A stretch of DNA of 64,000 nucleotides from Luteococcus japonicus (lineage in GTDB: Bacteria > Actinomycetota > Actinomycetes > Propionibacteriales > Propionibacteriaceae), in assembly GCF_003752415.1 (NCBI RefSeq), contig NZ_RKHG01000001.1, forward strand, positions 2,604,001 to 2,668,000. Reading direction: 5' to 3'. Under the pieces are notes generated by a model, which worked only from the letters and a program-made list of their open reading frames with translations, had not been told where the DNA came from and searched no databases. Position numbers and translations under genes: made by a program. This document shows positions 7,691-16,212 of the stretch, in pieces; position 1 is the stretch's first letter; each line of letters begins with the position of its first letter.

Positions 7691-9643
7691 TCAGCTCACC
7701 TTGTACACGTGGTAGGTGGACTCCGACGCGAAGTTGTCGGTGAAGGTGCCGTTGGCATTCGGGGTGATCGAACGGTTCTCGTCCACCACCTCGATCTTCT
7801 TGCCCTTCAGCTCCGACGGGAGGGTGAAGGTGCGGCTGCCGGCATGGTCATTGCCGTCGATCATCGCGAAGATGTAGGCATTGCCGTCCTTGCTCTTCAG
7901 CATGGTGTCCAGGCCCTTGCCGAAGTCCCACTTGTAGGACTGGGTGTTGAGCACGGGAGCCATCTTGTGGAGGAAGTTGTTGACCTCGCCCATGGCCTCC
8001 ACCTGCTCCTTGGCGCAGAAGATCTTGTCGTACTGGTTCTGGCGCACCAGGGAGCCGGCCGAGCAGTTGCCGTAGTCCTGGTTGTAGTAGATGAGGCCGC
8101 GGGCCTCGTTGATCACCGAGCTCATGGCGGCGCCCTTGATCTGGGCCGGCTTGATGGGTCCGTAGGACTTCTGGCCGGGCAGGTTCGGATCGCTCAGCTC
8201 GATGAAGTTCCACAGCGGCTGCAGCTTGCCGTCGGCGGCGTCGCGGGTGCGCATGCCCTCCACGACCTTGCCGTAGCTGGCGGAGGTGCGGCAGTGGGCC
8301 TGCGGCACCTTGAAGATGTAGTAGTCCTCGTTGTAGTTGTCCCAGTTGCAGAAGGGGACCGTGTACCAGTACATGTCCATGCTGGCGGCATCAGTGGTGG
8401 CCATGTAGGCCTCCGCGTCAGCCTTCTTGAAGTAGCTGGAGACCATCAGGCCGGTGAAGTTCGCGTAGTTGAAGCGTGGGCCCTGCTTGCCCTTGGCCTG
8501 GCCGGCGCGCATCTGCGCCAGGCCCTCGGCCGGCTCGAAGCGACCGTCGACCTCGTCGCCCAGGAAGTTGCCCACCCAGTTGGTCGAGTCATCGGTGAAG
8601 GTCTCGTTGAGCTTCGGTCCGATCCAGAACATGCCGTTCTTCTCGAAGTTCTTGTAGTTGGCGCTGGGGTCCATCTCCACATAGGTGTTGATGCCGAGCG
8701 ACTTGTCGTACTGCGCCTCCGCGTCATTGCTGAAGCCGTTCCACCAGACGGCGACGGGGAAGAAGTCATCCTTCGCCCAGCCGGCCTTGTTGGCATTGCG
8801 GAACTGACCCCAGTACTTGGAGCCGCCCTCCCACGGGATGCGGGGGAGGTCCAGATCGCCGACGGTGCCGTCGGTGTCGGCCAGCGGGGCTGCCTCGGGT
8901 GCGGGCGTGGCGCTCGCGGCGGGGGTGGTGCTGGCCGCGGCCGAGGCGGTGCTGGTGGCAGAGGCGCTGGCCGCGGGAGTGCTCGTGGCGGGGGTGCTCG
9001 TGGCGGGGGTGCTCGTGGCGGGGGTGCTCGTGGCGGGGGTGCTCGTGGCGGAGGCGTCGGCCGACGGGGTGGTGCTGGCCGTCGGGGTGGCACTGGCTGA
9101 GGGGCTTGCCGTCAGAGTGGCGGCGACAGGCGTGCTCGCGGTGACCGGGCGGGCGGCCCGGGTGCGGGCCAGCTTGGCGCGGGCTGCGGCGCGGGCCTTG
9201 GCCTGGCTGCGCAGCAGGGCGCTCTCGCGGGCCGCGGCGGTGCGGGCCGCCTTCTGGGCAGCCACTCGCTTGGCGGCTGCCTTCTTCTTGGCGGCCAGCG
9301 CGGCGGCGCGCTTCTTGGCGGCGGTCTGGGCGGCCTTGCGCTTGGCGACGGCCTTCTTCGCGGCTGCCTTCTTGGCAGCTGCCTTGCGGGCTGCGGCCTT
9401 CTTCGCTGCGGCCTTCTTCGCTGCGGCCTTCTTGGCAGCGGCCTTCTTGACGGCTGCCTTCTGTGCGGGAGTGCTGGCCTTGGCGGCCGGCTTCAGGTTC
9501 GAGGCGGCAAGAGCCACGTTCCCAGGCTGGGAGGGCGCGGCGCTGCTACCGGCGCTACCGGCCGTGGTGAAGGCCACGGTGGCGGCTGCGGCCATGGCGA
9601 CGGCACTGAGGGCGGCGCGGGGCCGGCGATGGTTCGAAGTCAT
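7691..9643 (-). CDS. Secreted protein: Lys/Ala-rich region, Ser/Thr/Pro linker, glycoside-hydrolase-like domain
   Basis: About 650 residues. Residues 1-37 are a Sec signal peptide (basic MTSNHRRPR, Ala-rich core, cleavage near GSSAAP). Roughly 50-150 is an extremely basic region made of AAAKK/AAARK units, like histone H1 tails. Roughly 165-260 is Ser/Thr/Ala/Pro-rich with five ATSTP units, a typical extracellular linker. The remaining 390 residues form a globular domain rich in Trp/Tyr with WWNGF, GNFLGDEVDG and DMYWYTVPF, suggesting a TIM-barrel glycoside hydrolase whose family I cannot name. Start 9643 is preferred over the ATG 21 codons earlier because AAGGA precedes it and the signal peptide then starts properly. 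In this locus it may bind and trim or attach to the exopolysaccharide; that is inference. Confidence 0.65.
   Translation of the reverse strand: MTSNHRRPRAALSAVAMAAAATVAFTTAGSAGSSAAPSQPGNVALAASNLKPAAKASTPAQKAAVKKAAAKKAAAKKAAAKKAAARKAAAKKAAAKKAVAKRKAAQTAAKKRAAALAAKKKAAAKRVAAQKAARTAAARESALLRSQAKARAAARAKLARTRAARPVTASTPVAATLTASPSASATPTASTTPSADASATSTPATSTPATSTPATSTPATSTPAASASATSTASAAASTTPAASATPAPEAAPLADTDGTVGDLDLPRIPWEGGSKYWGQFRNANKAGWAKDDFFPVAVWWNGFSNDAEAQYDKSLGINTYVEMDPSANYKNFEKNGMFWIGPKLNETFTDDSTNWVGNFLGDEVDGRFEPAEGLAQMRAGQAKGKQGPRFNYANFTGLMVSSYFKKADAEAYMATTDAASMDMYWYTVPFCNWDNYNEDYYIFKVPQAHCRTSASYGKVVEGMRTRDAADGKLQPLWNFIELSDPNLPGQKSYGPIKPAQIKGAAMSSVINEARGLIYYNQDYGNCSAGSLVRQNQYDKIFCAKEQVEAMGEVNNFLHKMAPVLNTQSYKWDFGKGLDTMLKSKDGNAYIFAMIDGNDHAGSRTFTLPSELKGKKIEVVDENRSITPNANGTFTDNFASESTYHVYKVS
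8979..9053 (-). repeat. Five tandem 15-bp repeats in the linker of the secreted protein
   Basis: The plus-strand unit GTGCTCGTGGCGGGG occurs five times head to tail (last copy GTGCTCGTGGCGGAG) and encodes ATSTP units on the minus strand. The length is a multiple of three, so copy-number change would lengthen or shorten the linker in frame. Confidence 0.9.
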
Positions 9644-9758
9644 CTGTCCTTGCTCCAGGTGTGGGGGGCGCCCGCGGTGATCAGGCGATTGGAGCATAAC
9701 CGGCACTCAGCAAATCTTCACAATTGCTTCAGGTTTCTCAGGTAGGCGTCATAGCAGC

Positions 9759-10625
9759 TCAACGGCTGGTCTCGTCGCGTTCCCAGTCGTCGCCGGAATG
9801 GCCCTTCCCACCGCGCGAAGCCTTGTTCGCCACCCTCGCCGCCACGGCCAGACCCACGTAGCACAAGGCATCGACGGCATGGCGAGGGCTGCGGGAATTG
9901 GCCACCAACAGCGCCTTCAGCGTGTTTCCTGAGGAGGCCGCGGTCTGCTCACCCTGCTCCTGGACGTGCGCCGAGGGCCGGTACACGCGCTTGAGGGTCT
10001 TGAACAGGGCGGCGGTTGTGCGGGGCACCTCCACCGGTACCGGTGGGCAGTCCACGACCCGCTTCTCGTCGTCCGTGAAGAGCGAATCGACATAGAGGTC
10101 GTCGGGGGCCTCGGCGGGGAAGTCCTGCCAGCGTCGTCGGCCCTCCGCGCAGACGGCATAGATGCCGGCGCCCCACAGGGCCCCCAGCACCTCAGGGGTG
10201 CGGGAGCGCGCGTCGTAGTAGGCCTTCACCGGTGCCTCGGCAAGCCCCGTGCGGTACTCCAGTGGGGGGCGCGAGGCCAGCCACTCGCCAGACTCCAGCA
10301 CCTCCAGCACCGCATTGATCGAGACCGACGGGGCCGCGATGTCCGCATCCAGGAAGACCCGCGGGAAGTCGTCCTCCTCGCCGATGGAGGCCAGATGGGC
10401 CTCGGCACCGTTCAGGGCCGCCTGCTTGGAGCGGACCGGCAGGTCCAGCACCGTGATCCGCAGCCTGTGGGAGAAGCTCTCGGCGATGGTCATCGTGTCG
10501 TCGGTGCAGCCATTGCAGGCCACGACGACGTGGACTCCCGGGCGCAGCTGGCCATCGGCCAATGCCTCCAGGGTGCGCCCGATCACCATGGCCTCGTTGT
10601 GGGCCGGGATGATGATGCTCGCCAT
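9759..10625 (-). CDS. Family 2 glycosyltransferase
   Basis: 288 residues beginning SIIIPAHNEAMVIGRTLEAL, the classic GT2 nucleotide-sugar binding start, with the acidic DADIAAPS motif near residues 94-101 in the place of the DXD metal site. No obvious membrane segment is seen apart from a short hydrophobic stretch near residue 255 (VDALCYVGLAVAARVA). It starts 2 bp after the stop of the upstream GT2 gene, so both are in one operon, and it is the last gene before the secreted protein. It should add one sugar of the repeat unit; donor and acceptor are unknown. Confidence 0.85.
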   Translation of the reverse strand: MASIIIPAHNEAMVIGRTLEALADGQLRPGVHVVVACNGCTDDTMTIAESFSHRLRITVLDLPVRSKQAALNGAEAHLASIGEEDDFPRVFLDADIAAPSVSINAVLEVLESGEWLASRPPLEYRTGLAEAPVKAYYDARSRTPEVLGALWGAGIYAVCAEGRRRWQDFPAEAPDDLYVDSLFTDDEKRVVDCPPVPVEVPRTTAALFKTLKRVYRPSAHVQEQGEQTAASSGNTLKALLVANSRSPRHAVDALCYVGLAVAARVANKASRGGKGHSGDDWERDETSR

Positions 10626-10627
10626 GC

Positions 10628-11581
10628 TCAGGCCTCCGAGCCTGTCGAGGGGCGCGGGTCACCCTTCGGCAGGGTGCTCCAGGCGTCGCGGTGCAGCAGG
10701 TGGTGCAGCGCCGCCTCGGAGCCCGGGCGCTTCTTGGCCCGCACCGCGTGCTGGGCGGCCAGGATGCCGCGGAAGAGCGTAGAGGAGGCCCGGCCATGGT
10801 GTCCCTCGTAGTCGCGCAGCTTGTTGACCTCCATCAGGGCCTCCAGCTGCGGCGACGAACCCGAGGCCCCCCCGATGTGCAGGCACTTCGCCTCAGGGAC
10901 ATAGCGGATCCGGTAACCGGCCTGACGGGCACGACGGGCGAAGTCCGTCTCCTCGGAGTACAGGAAGAAGTCCTCCCGCCACTCACCGACGGCCTGGTCG
11001 CAGGCGCGGCTGATCAGCAGGGCGGCACCACTGGCCCACTGAACGTCGCGCGCCGTCTGGTACTTGTCCGGGGTGCGCAGCGTGTCACCCAGGACCACGG
11101 GCCGCCTGGCCCAGCTGGCGCCGAAGGTGGCCTCGCCCAGCTGCGAGAGCAGGTTCGGCTCGCGGCGCAGCGAGTGGAAGGGGGTGCCGTCGGAATTGGA
11201 GATGAAGGGCACCGTGACGCCCACGGTGCGGTCCTTGGCCAGCGGCTCGGCGAGCCGACGAAGGCTGCCGGGATCCATCACCAGGTCCGGGTTCAGGATG
11301 GCGATGGCGTCGGTGTCCTCGTCGAGGTTCTCCCGCCCGACGTTGATGCCGGCCGCGTAACCGACATTGCCGCCGGCGTGCACCACCCGGGCGTCGCCAC
11401 GGGCCTCCACCTTGGCGACGGTGTCATCGGAGGAGGAGTTGTCCACCACCAGCACGCGCAGGTCCAGGCCGTCTGCCGCCGCGGGCAACGAGTCGAGCAG
11501 GTTTTCGATCTCGTCCGACGAGTTGTACGTCACCACCAGGGCGGTCACCACCATGGCGTCGAAGGGAGCATTCTGGGTCAT
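10628..11581 (-). CDS. Family 2 glycosyltransferase, WbbL/rhamnosyltransferase-like
   Basis: 317 residues. The N-terminus (ALVVTYNSSDEIENLLDSL), VDNSSSDDTV, ILNPDLVMDPGSL as the acidic metal motif, and EDFFLYSEETDFARRARQAGY are all standard for WbbL-type GT2 enzymes that add rhamnose or similar deoxysugars to a lipid-linked precursor. The ATG at 11581 is chosen over the GTG one codon earlier because GAGGAG is then 6 nt away. The last residues (PSTGSEA) and the stop come from a copy of a dispersed DNA repeat (10636-10652), which has probably replaced the original C-terminus. Confidence 0.85.
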   Translation of the reverse strand: MTQNAPFDAMVVTALVVTYNSSDEIENLLDSLPAAADGLDLRVLVVDNSSSDDTVAKVEARGDARVVHAGGNVGYAAGINVGRENLDEDTDAIAILNPDLVMDPGSLRRLAEPLAKDRTVGVTVPFISNSDGTPFHSLRREPNLLSQLGEATFGASWARRPVVLGDTLRTPDKYQTARDVQWASGAALLISRACDQAVGEWREDFFLYSEETDFARRARQAGYRIRYVPEAKCLHIGGASGSSPQLEALMEVNKLRDYEGHHGRASSTLFRGILAAQHAVRAKKRPGSEAALHHLLHRDAWSTLPKGDPRPSTGSEA

Positions 11582-11596
11582 CACGATCTCCTCGGA

Positions 11597-12781
11597 TCAA
11601 GAGTCAAGGGCTGTGCGGGAGCTGCCGCCGCGCAGGCGCGCGGCCAGGTCCTGCGGCCACTTCGGGTTCATGCAGGGACGCTCGACGAGCAGGTAGAAGA
11701 CGGCGGCCGCCGCCAGGATCAGCAGCGAGTTGATGGCCAGCTGCACCAGATAGCGCATCAGGTAGCTGCCGCCCGGATCGATCATGCTGGTCAGGTTGAG
11801 GGTGAAGCCCAGCATCGGATTGTGGATCAGGTAGATCGTGTAGCACATGCCGCCGATGGCCGTCACCGGGTGCAGTGTCACCAGCTTGTTGGTCCACGTC
11901 CCGCGGAAGGCGGCGATGAACAGCGGCAGCATCACCGCGGTCATCCCGAGGATGCCCCAACGGCCCCAGCCGGGCTCCCCGAGGTTGCCGACGAAGAAGA
12001 TGAACAGCGGCCAGCCCAGCAGCGTCGCCAGGTCCCACAGTGGGGTCTTGGGCCGGGAGAGTTCGCCCTCCACGTGCATGTCCGCCAGCAGGGAGCCCAG
12101 CAGGAAGTACTGCAGGTAGGCGGCCAGCGTCAGGGCCAGCCGGGAGTCCGTCGGGATCACGAAGCCGGCAAGGACCGCGAACAGCGCGGTGGTGGCGATG
12201 ATGATGGCGCGACGAAGGCGCTTGTCGGCAATGCGGAAGACCATCGTCAGCAGCGGCACCAGGATGTAGAACTGGATCTCGATCTCCAGGCTCCACGCAA
12301 CATTGTTGATCAGGCTCTCGGTGCCATAGGTCAGGTTGTGCAGGTAGAAGATGCTGGCCAGCCAGTGTCTCAGCAGCGTGCCGACGGTCTCCGCATGGGT
12401 GAGGATGAGCAGCGCCAACAGGCCCGTCATCACCAGGATGTAGGGGGGTTCCAGGCGCGTGATGCGGCGCCAGAAGTAGCGCCCCAGGTCAACCTTCTTG
12501 CCCTTGCCGCGCGCGTGCCGGACGAAGGGGAGCGCCAGCACCATGCCGGAGATCACGAAGAAGAGCTGGACGCCGAAGGCACCGGTGCCCAGGACGAAAC
12601 CCACCAGGTCATCCGGCATCGCCCACGTCTGCGGGTACTTCGTCGCCAGGTCGATGGCGACGTGGAAGGCCACCACCGAACCGATGGCGCCGAACCTCAG
12701 CCCGTCGATCTCCGGGATGAAGCGGCCATTGGCCACCACCCGTGTGAAGGCGCTGAACAGCGTCTTTTCCCCCGATTGCAT
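11597..12781 (-). CDS. Acyltransferase-3 family membrane O-acyltransferase
   Basis: 394 residues with about ten TM segments. The first is preceded by EIDGLRFGAIGSVVAFHVAI, which holds the conserved family His, and FFVISGMVLALPFV is the usual second signature. Such proteins carry acyl groups (often acetyl or succinyl) across the membrane to O-acylate extracellular polysaccharide. Unlike some OafA forms there is no C-terminal SGNH esterase domain: the protein ends shortly after the last TM in a basic tail. It is the first gene of a three-gene minus-strand operon with the two GT2 genes and is divergent from the GT-B gene at 12920. Confidence 0.88.
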   Translation of the reverse strand: MQSGEKTLFSAFTRVVANGRFIPEIDGLRFGAIGSVVAFHVAIDLATKYPQTWAMPDDLVGFVLGTGAFGVQLFFVISGMVLALPFVRHARGKGKKVDLGRYFWRRITRLEPPYILVMTGLLALLILTHAETVGTLLRHWLASIFYLHNLTYGTESLINNVAWSLEIEIQFYILVPLLTMVFRIADKRLRRAIIIATTALFAVLAGFVIPTDSRLALTLAAYLQYFLLGSLLADMHVEGELSRPKTPLWDLATLLGWPLFIFFVGNLGEPGWGRWGILGMTAVMLPLFIAAFRGTWTNKLVTLHPVTAIGGMCYTIYLIHNPMLGFTLNLTSMIDPGGSYLMRYLVQLAINSLLILAAAAVFYLLVERPCMNPKWPQDLAARLRGGSSRTALDS

Positions 12782-12919
12782 GGGCCGATCCTAACTGGGC
12801 ATGGCCTGATGAACAGCCCGCTGCGCTGTGAGTCAGCTGTACGGCACCACTATCGTCAGGGGCACATGACGACGCGTCCGAGGGGGTGTTCGGGCGCAAA
12901 TCGAGAGGCGGGGGCCTGG

Positions 12920-14032
12920 ATGGTTGGCAGGAAGCTTGTGGTGCTCTGGGCGGGCAATCCCTGGGATGGTCTGCCCGCCACCGATCACCACCTGGCAAGG
13001 GCTCTTGCCGCCTTCGTCGATGTCATCTGGGTTGACCCGCCGCTGTCGGTGCTGAACACCCGTCGGGTGGTGCCCGGGTTGGACCAGGTGGCCGATGGGC
13101 TGCAGGTGCTGCGGGTGAGCACCGTCCCAGGTGCCTCCCGCTCGGGACTTCGTCAGGTCGCCGAGGCCTCCCAGCGTGCCGCCCTGGCCGCCGTCTCCAA
13201 GGGGCGCAGGCCGTGGGCCAGTATCGCCGCCTCGCCCCGGGTCAGCCTGCCGTCGCGTGGCGCGGGGGTGCGGGTGCTGCATGTCACCGACGACTGGGTG
13301 GCAGGTGCCCCGATGATGGGGCTGGACGCCGGCTGGATCGAGCAGGTGCTGCGCCGCAATGTGCGCGCCGCCGAGGTGGTCAGCGCCGTCTCCGTGGACC
13401 TCGCCCAGCTGCTGCAGCGGATGAACCCGCGGCACCTGGTCCAGATCATCCCCAATGCCGCCACCGTCCCGGACGAGGTCCCGACGGTGCAGCGCGAGCG
13501 GGTGGCCGTCCTGGTGGGCCAGCTCAACGAGCGGCTCGACGTGGACCTGCTGGACGCCATCGTCGACGCCGGGGTGCCGCTGCGCATCCTTGGCCCCCGC
13601 ACCGAGCGGGAGCCGGAGCAGAAGGCGCGCCTCGACGCGCTGCTTGCCCGGCCCGAGGTGGACTGGCGCGGACCCGTGGCCCATGCGGAGGTGGTGGGCT
13701 TGCTGGCCTCATCCGCCGTCGGGATCACGCCCTATGCCGTCAACGACTTCAACAGGGCCAGTTTCCCGCTCAAGACGCTGGAGTACCTGGCCCTGGGACT
13801 GCCGGCGGTCTCCACCCGGCTGGACTCCCTGGACTGGTTGGGCACGGACCTGGTGGACGTCGCAGATTCCCCGTCGGACTTCGCCGAACTGGTCCGTCGC
13901 CGTGCCGACGAGCCCCGTGACGAGGCTCTGGAGGCCCGCCGTCGGGCCTTCGCCGACGAGCACTCCTGGCGCGCCCGGGCCGAGCAGCTGGTCGCCGTGA
14001 TCGAGCAGCGGAGCCCAGGCGCTCCTGTGTGA
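12920..14032 (+). CDS. GT-B glycosyltransferase (GT4/TuaH-like)
   Basis: 370 residues. The N-terminal half includes LWAGNPWDGLPATDHHLA and IWVDPPLSVL; the C-terminal Rossmann half has VLVGQLNERLDVDLLDAI and the donor-binding region RASFPLKTLEYLALGLPAVS, typical of GT-B enzymes such as TuaH. No TM segment is seen. The start at 12920 follows GAGGCGGGGG by a few bases; the long in-frame extension upstream lies antisense to the acyltransferase and is rejected. It probably acts in the cytoplasm on the same lipid-linked glycan as the neighbouring GT2 enzymes. Confidence 0.78.
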   Translation: MVGRKLVVLWAGNPWDGLPATDHHLARALAAFVDVIWVDPPLSVLNTRRVVPGLDQVADGLQVLRVSTVPGASRSGLRQVAEASQRAALAAVSKGRRPWASIAASPRVSLPSRGAGVRVLHVTDDWVAGAPMMGLDAGWIEQVLRRNVRAAEVVSAVSVDLAQLLQRMNPRHLVQIIPNAATVPDEVPTVQRERVAVLVGQLNERLDVDLLDAIVDAGVPLRILGPRTEREPEQKARLDALLARPEVDWRGPVAHAEVVGLLASSAVGITPYAVNDFNRASFPLKTLEYLALGLPAVSTRLDSLDWLGTDLVDVADSPSDFAELVRRRADEPRDEALEARRRAFADEHSWRARAEQLVAVIEQRSPGAPV

Positions 14033-14042
14033 GGGCCCCGGG

Positions 14043-14118
14043 GACCAAAACTGAGAGGATTTCCGGCCCTTTGAAGGTGCCAATCCAATCCTGGTGCCCA
14101 CTGGGCTCTCAGTTTTCG
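14043..14118. repeat. Palindromic element, copy A
   Basis: AAAACTGAGAG (14047-14057) and CTCTCAGTTTT (14106-14116) are perfect inverted ends around about 48 bp. The right side GGGCTCTCAGTTTT is identical to that of a second copy at 26521-26598, and the interiors share a similar CCAAT-containing stretch. It lies between convergent genes and supplies the last codons (Val-Glu-Asn-stop) of the PH-domain gene at 14109. Confidence 0.7.
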
Positions 14119-15653
14119 ACCCGGACCCCCACGACGGGAGCGGGGAGGGCGTCCAGGGCGGTGCGCTCGGCATCGCGGCGGCGGGATTCGCGGCAGATGT
14201 CCATCTCCTCCAGCACCAGCCGACGGGCGAGCTGCTCGTCGAGTTCGAAGAGGTGGCAGGTGCTCAGCAGGCCGGCGGTGGTGTCCAGCTTCACGTCGGC
14301 CAGGCCCATCCGACGCTGGATGGGGCCCGCCATCAGGTGCACCGACTGCACCCTGGCGTGGTGCACGATCTTCGTCTCGAGGACGAAGCCGCCATTGGTG
14401 GCCACCATCACGTCGTCATTGCGGCCCCAGCGGTAGCTCTTCCAGATGAAGGGGTGCAGCTTTCGCACCTTGCGGTCCACACCGTGCAGCTCGATGTCGG
14501 CCAGCCGGAAACCGGGCCAGACCGCGTCGATCGCCAGCTCCACCTCCGGCCAGGTGCCGGCGGGCAACAGGATGTCGCTGGCCCCCTCGTCGGCATCGCC
14601 GGAGCCGTAACCCAGCACATCCATCTTCACGCGGTAGAGGCCGAAGGGACGCCAGGCCTGGTGCTGGACGATCTGCAGGCCCTGGATCCGGTTGGTGGGC
14701 AGTGTCTGGCTGACCAGGCTCGTCATGCCGCGGCTCACCTTCAAGGCCTGGCCGGAGCGCACCAGCGAGTAGTTCCACTGCTTCACGACGTCACGGCTGA
14801 TGATCCCGAAGAGCCCGGTGACCAGTGGGATCAGGCCCACCATGCCGCCGAACTGCCGGAACCAGGTCAGGCCGCCGAGGGTCAGCAGGCTCAGCACCAG
14901 CGTGACCAGGAAGCCCGACGACAGCACGGCCGCAAGCACCAGTCGCTGCACGGGCACACGCAGCAGGACGCGCTCGTCGGCAGCCAGGTCATGAAGCGCA
15001 TTGGAGGTGGCCCGCCTTGCGACGGACTCCTGGACGGTGACCTGTTGGCCGTGGGCACGCGAGATGAGGTAGTCGCGCATCTGGTAGGCGCGGGCGCGGC
15101 CCAGGTACTCGATGGTCTTCCCGGCGCCGGAGCCGACGTCGATCCGCAGCTGCGCCAGCCCCAGCAGGCGGGCGGCGAAGGGCTGCACCACGTCGACGGA
15201 CTGGATCTTGGTGAAGGGCACCTTGTCCGAATTGTGCTGGATGAAGTTGTGCTCGATCCGCACCTGCCGGTCGTCGATGACGAAGCGGGTGAAACGCCAG
15301 CTGAAGAAGCCGAAGATGCCGGTGACCAGCACATAGAGGCCCAGCGCGCCGCCGACGAAGCCCAGATTGCGCACCGAGAAGGCCTCGCCGCGGTTGTCCA
15401 GGTTCTCCAGCACGTCGCGGCCCATCACGAAGACCAGACCGACCAGTGCCATCCAGCCCTTGATGATCGGCGTGGCCGGGTGCGGCCGCTCCATCACCGT
15501 CTCGACGGGTTGCCCCTCGGCAGGCTCGGGGTGCGGGGGCTGGGCCTCGGGAGCCGCGTCACCCATCACGCTGGCCGAGCGTGTCGAGGTCTCCACTGTG
15601 TCGGCCGAGCCTGTCGAGGCCTCGGGGCCGACGAAGTCCGGGGTCTCGGTCAC
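14109..15653 (-). CDS. PH-domain membrane protein, YdbT-like
   Basis: About 514 residues from a GTG start that overlaps the stop of the upstream gene (GTGA). After a Pro/Glu-rich N-terminus come paired TM helices followed by bacterial PH (bPH2) modules: residues FTRFVIDDRQVRIEHNFIQ and KIQSVDVVQPFAARLLGLAQ are the family signature, repeated later as LPTNRIQGLQIVQHQAWRPF and again near the C-terminus (HHARVQSVHLMAGPIQRRMG). The three modules match YdbT, which works with YdbS in Bacillus. The N-terminal 45 residues contain two or three copies of a dispersed DNA repeat read as STGSADTVETSTRSAS. The biochemical role is not known; relatives are linked to tolerance of membrane-active agents. Confidence 0.8.
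   Translation of the reverse strand: MTETPDFVGPEASTGSADTVETSTRSASVMGDAAPEAQPPHPEPAEGQPVETVMERPHPATPIIKGWMALVGLVFVMGRDVLENLDNRGEAFSVRNLGFVGGALGLYVLVTGIFGFFSWRFTRFVIDDRQVRIEHNFIQHNSDKVPFTKIQSVDVVQPFAARLLGLAQLRIDVGSGAGKTIEYLGRARAYQMRDYLISRAHGQQVTVQESVARRATSNALHDLAADERVLLRVPVQRLVLAAVLSSGFLVTLVLSLLTLGGLTWFRQFGGMVGLIPLVTGLFGIISRDVVKQWNYSLVRSGQALKVSRGMTSLVSQTLPTNRIQGLQIVQHQAWRPFGLYRVKMDVLGYGSGDADEGASDILLPAGTWPEVELAIDAVWPGFRLADIELHGVDRKVRKLHPFIWKSYRWGRNDDVMVATNGGFVLETKIVHHARVQSVHLMAGPIQRRMGLADVKLDTTAGLLSTCHLFELDEQLARRLVLEEMDICRESRRRDAERTALDALPAPVVGVRVEN
15573..15623 (-). repeat. Two close copies of a dispersed short repeat inside a gene
   Basis: GGCCGAGCGTGTCGAGGTCTC and CGGCCGAGCCTGTCGAGGCCTC-like copies lie at 15573-15593 and 15602-15623, with a degenerate third at about 15513-15531. 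Related copies sit at 218-237, 10636-10652 and 21053-21070. Core: CTCGACAGGCTCGG. Confidence 0.65.
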
Positions 15654-16135
15654 AGGCCGACCGCCTGCTGCTCGCCGAGTTCGCTGAGCCGCTCGCGCAG
15701 GGCATCGGCCTCCGCGACGGGCAGCCCGGGGATGGTGGCGTCGGTTCCCGACGAGGCGGTCTCCAGGGTCACCGTCGCCAGGCCGTACTTGCGTTCGATG
15801 GGGCCGGAGTTCACGGTGACCACCTGCATCCGGCCGTAGGGGACGACGGTCAGGCGTCGCTGCCACAGGCCCTCACGGATGTAGAGGTCCGTCTCCCGCT
15901 CGGCATAACCCCAGATCCGGTAGACCCGCCCCTGACGATGCCAGCGGTAGAAGATCCACCCCAGCCCGACGACGGCGAGCGCACCCGCGGCCCACCAGCG
16001 GTAGGCGAAGCCCAGGGCCACGACGGCGGCCACCAGCTCGATGCCCCAGACCAGCAGCACCATCAGCCGCTTCATCCGCAGGTAGTTGGGGGACAGCGGC
16101 TTGAAGACGTCGACAGGGGCGGCGAAGGTATCCAC
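15650..16135 (-). CDS. PH-domain membrane protein, YdbS-like
   Basis: 161 residues with two adjacent TM helices (about 24-62) followed by one bPH2 module containing RIWGYAERETDLYIREGLWQ and the signature VVPYGRMQVVTVNSGPIERKYGLATV. This small protein is the usual partner of the three-module YdbT-like protein, and the two genes overlap by 4 bp here. Both should sit in the cell membrane with PH modules on the cytoplasmic side. Function is unknown; no enzyme motif is present. Confidence 0.82.
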   Translation of the reverse strand: MDTFAAPVDVFKPLSPNYLRMKRLMVLLVWGIELVAAVVALGFAYRWWAAGALAVVGLGWIFYRWHRQGRVYRIWGYAERETDLYIREGLWQRRLTVVPYGRMQVVTVNSGPIERKYGLATVTLETASSGTDATIPGLPVAEADALRERLSELGEQQAVGL

Positions 16136-16212
16136 TCCGCCAATCTACGGGGCAATGGGGTATCCACGCATGACAGGCTGTCCACCCGGGGTGGGCCATA
16201 CCGTGCCGGGGA

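Noticed and set aside
8979-9053. Possible CRISPR array
   Set aside because: Units are directly adjacent with no spacers and encode an in-frame peptide repeat; no cas genes are present.
10691-12919. 743-codon upstream extension of the GT-B gene
   Set aside because: This part is antisense to two well-supported minus-strand genes, has no family signature and no ribosome site; the real start is at 12920.
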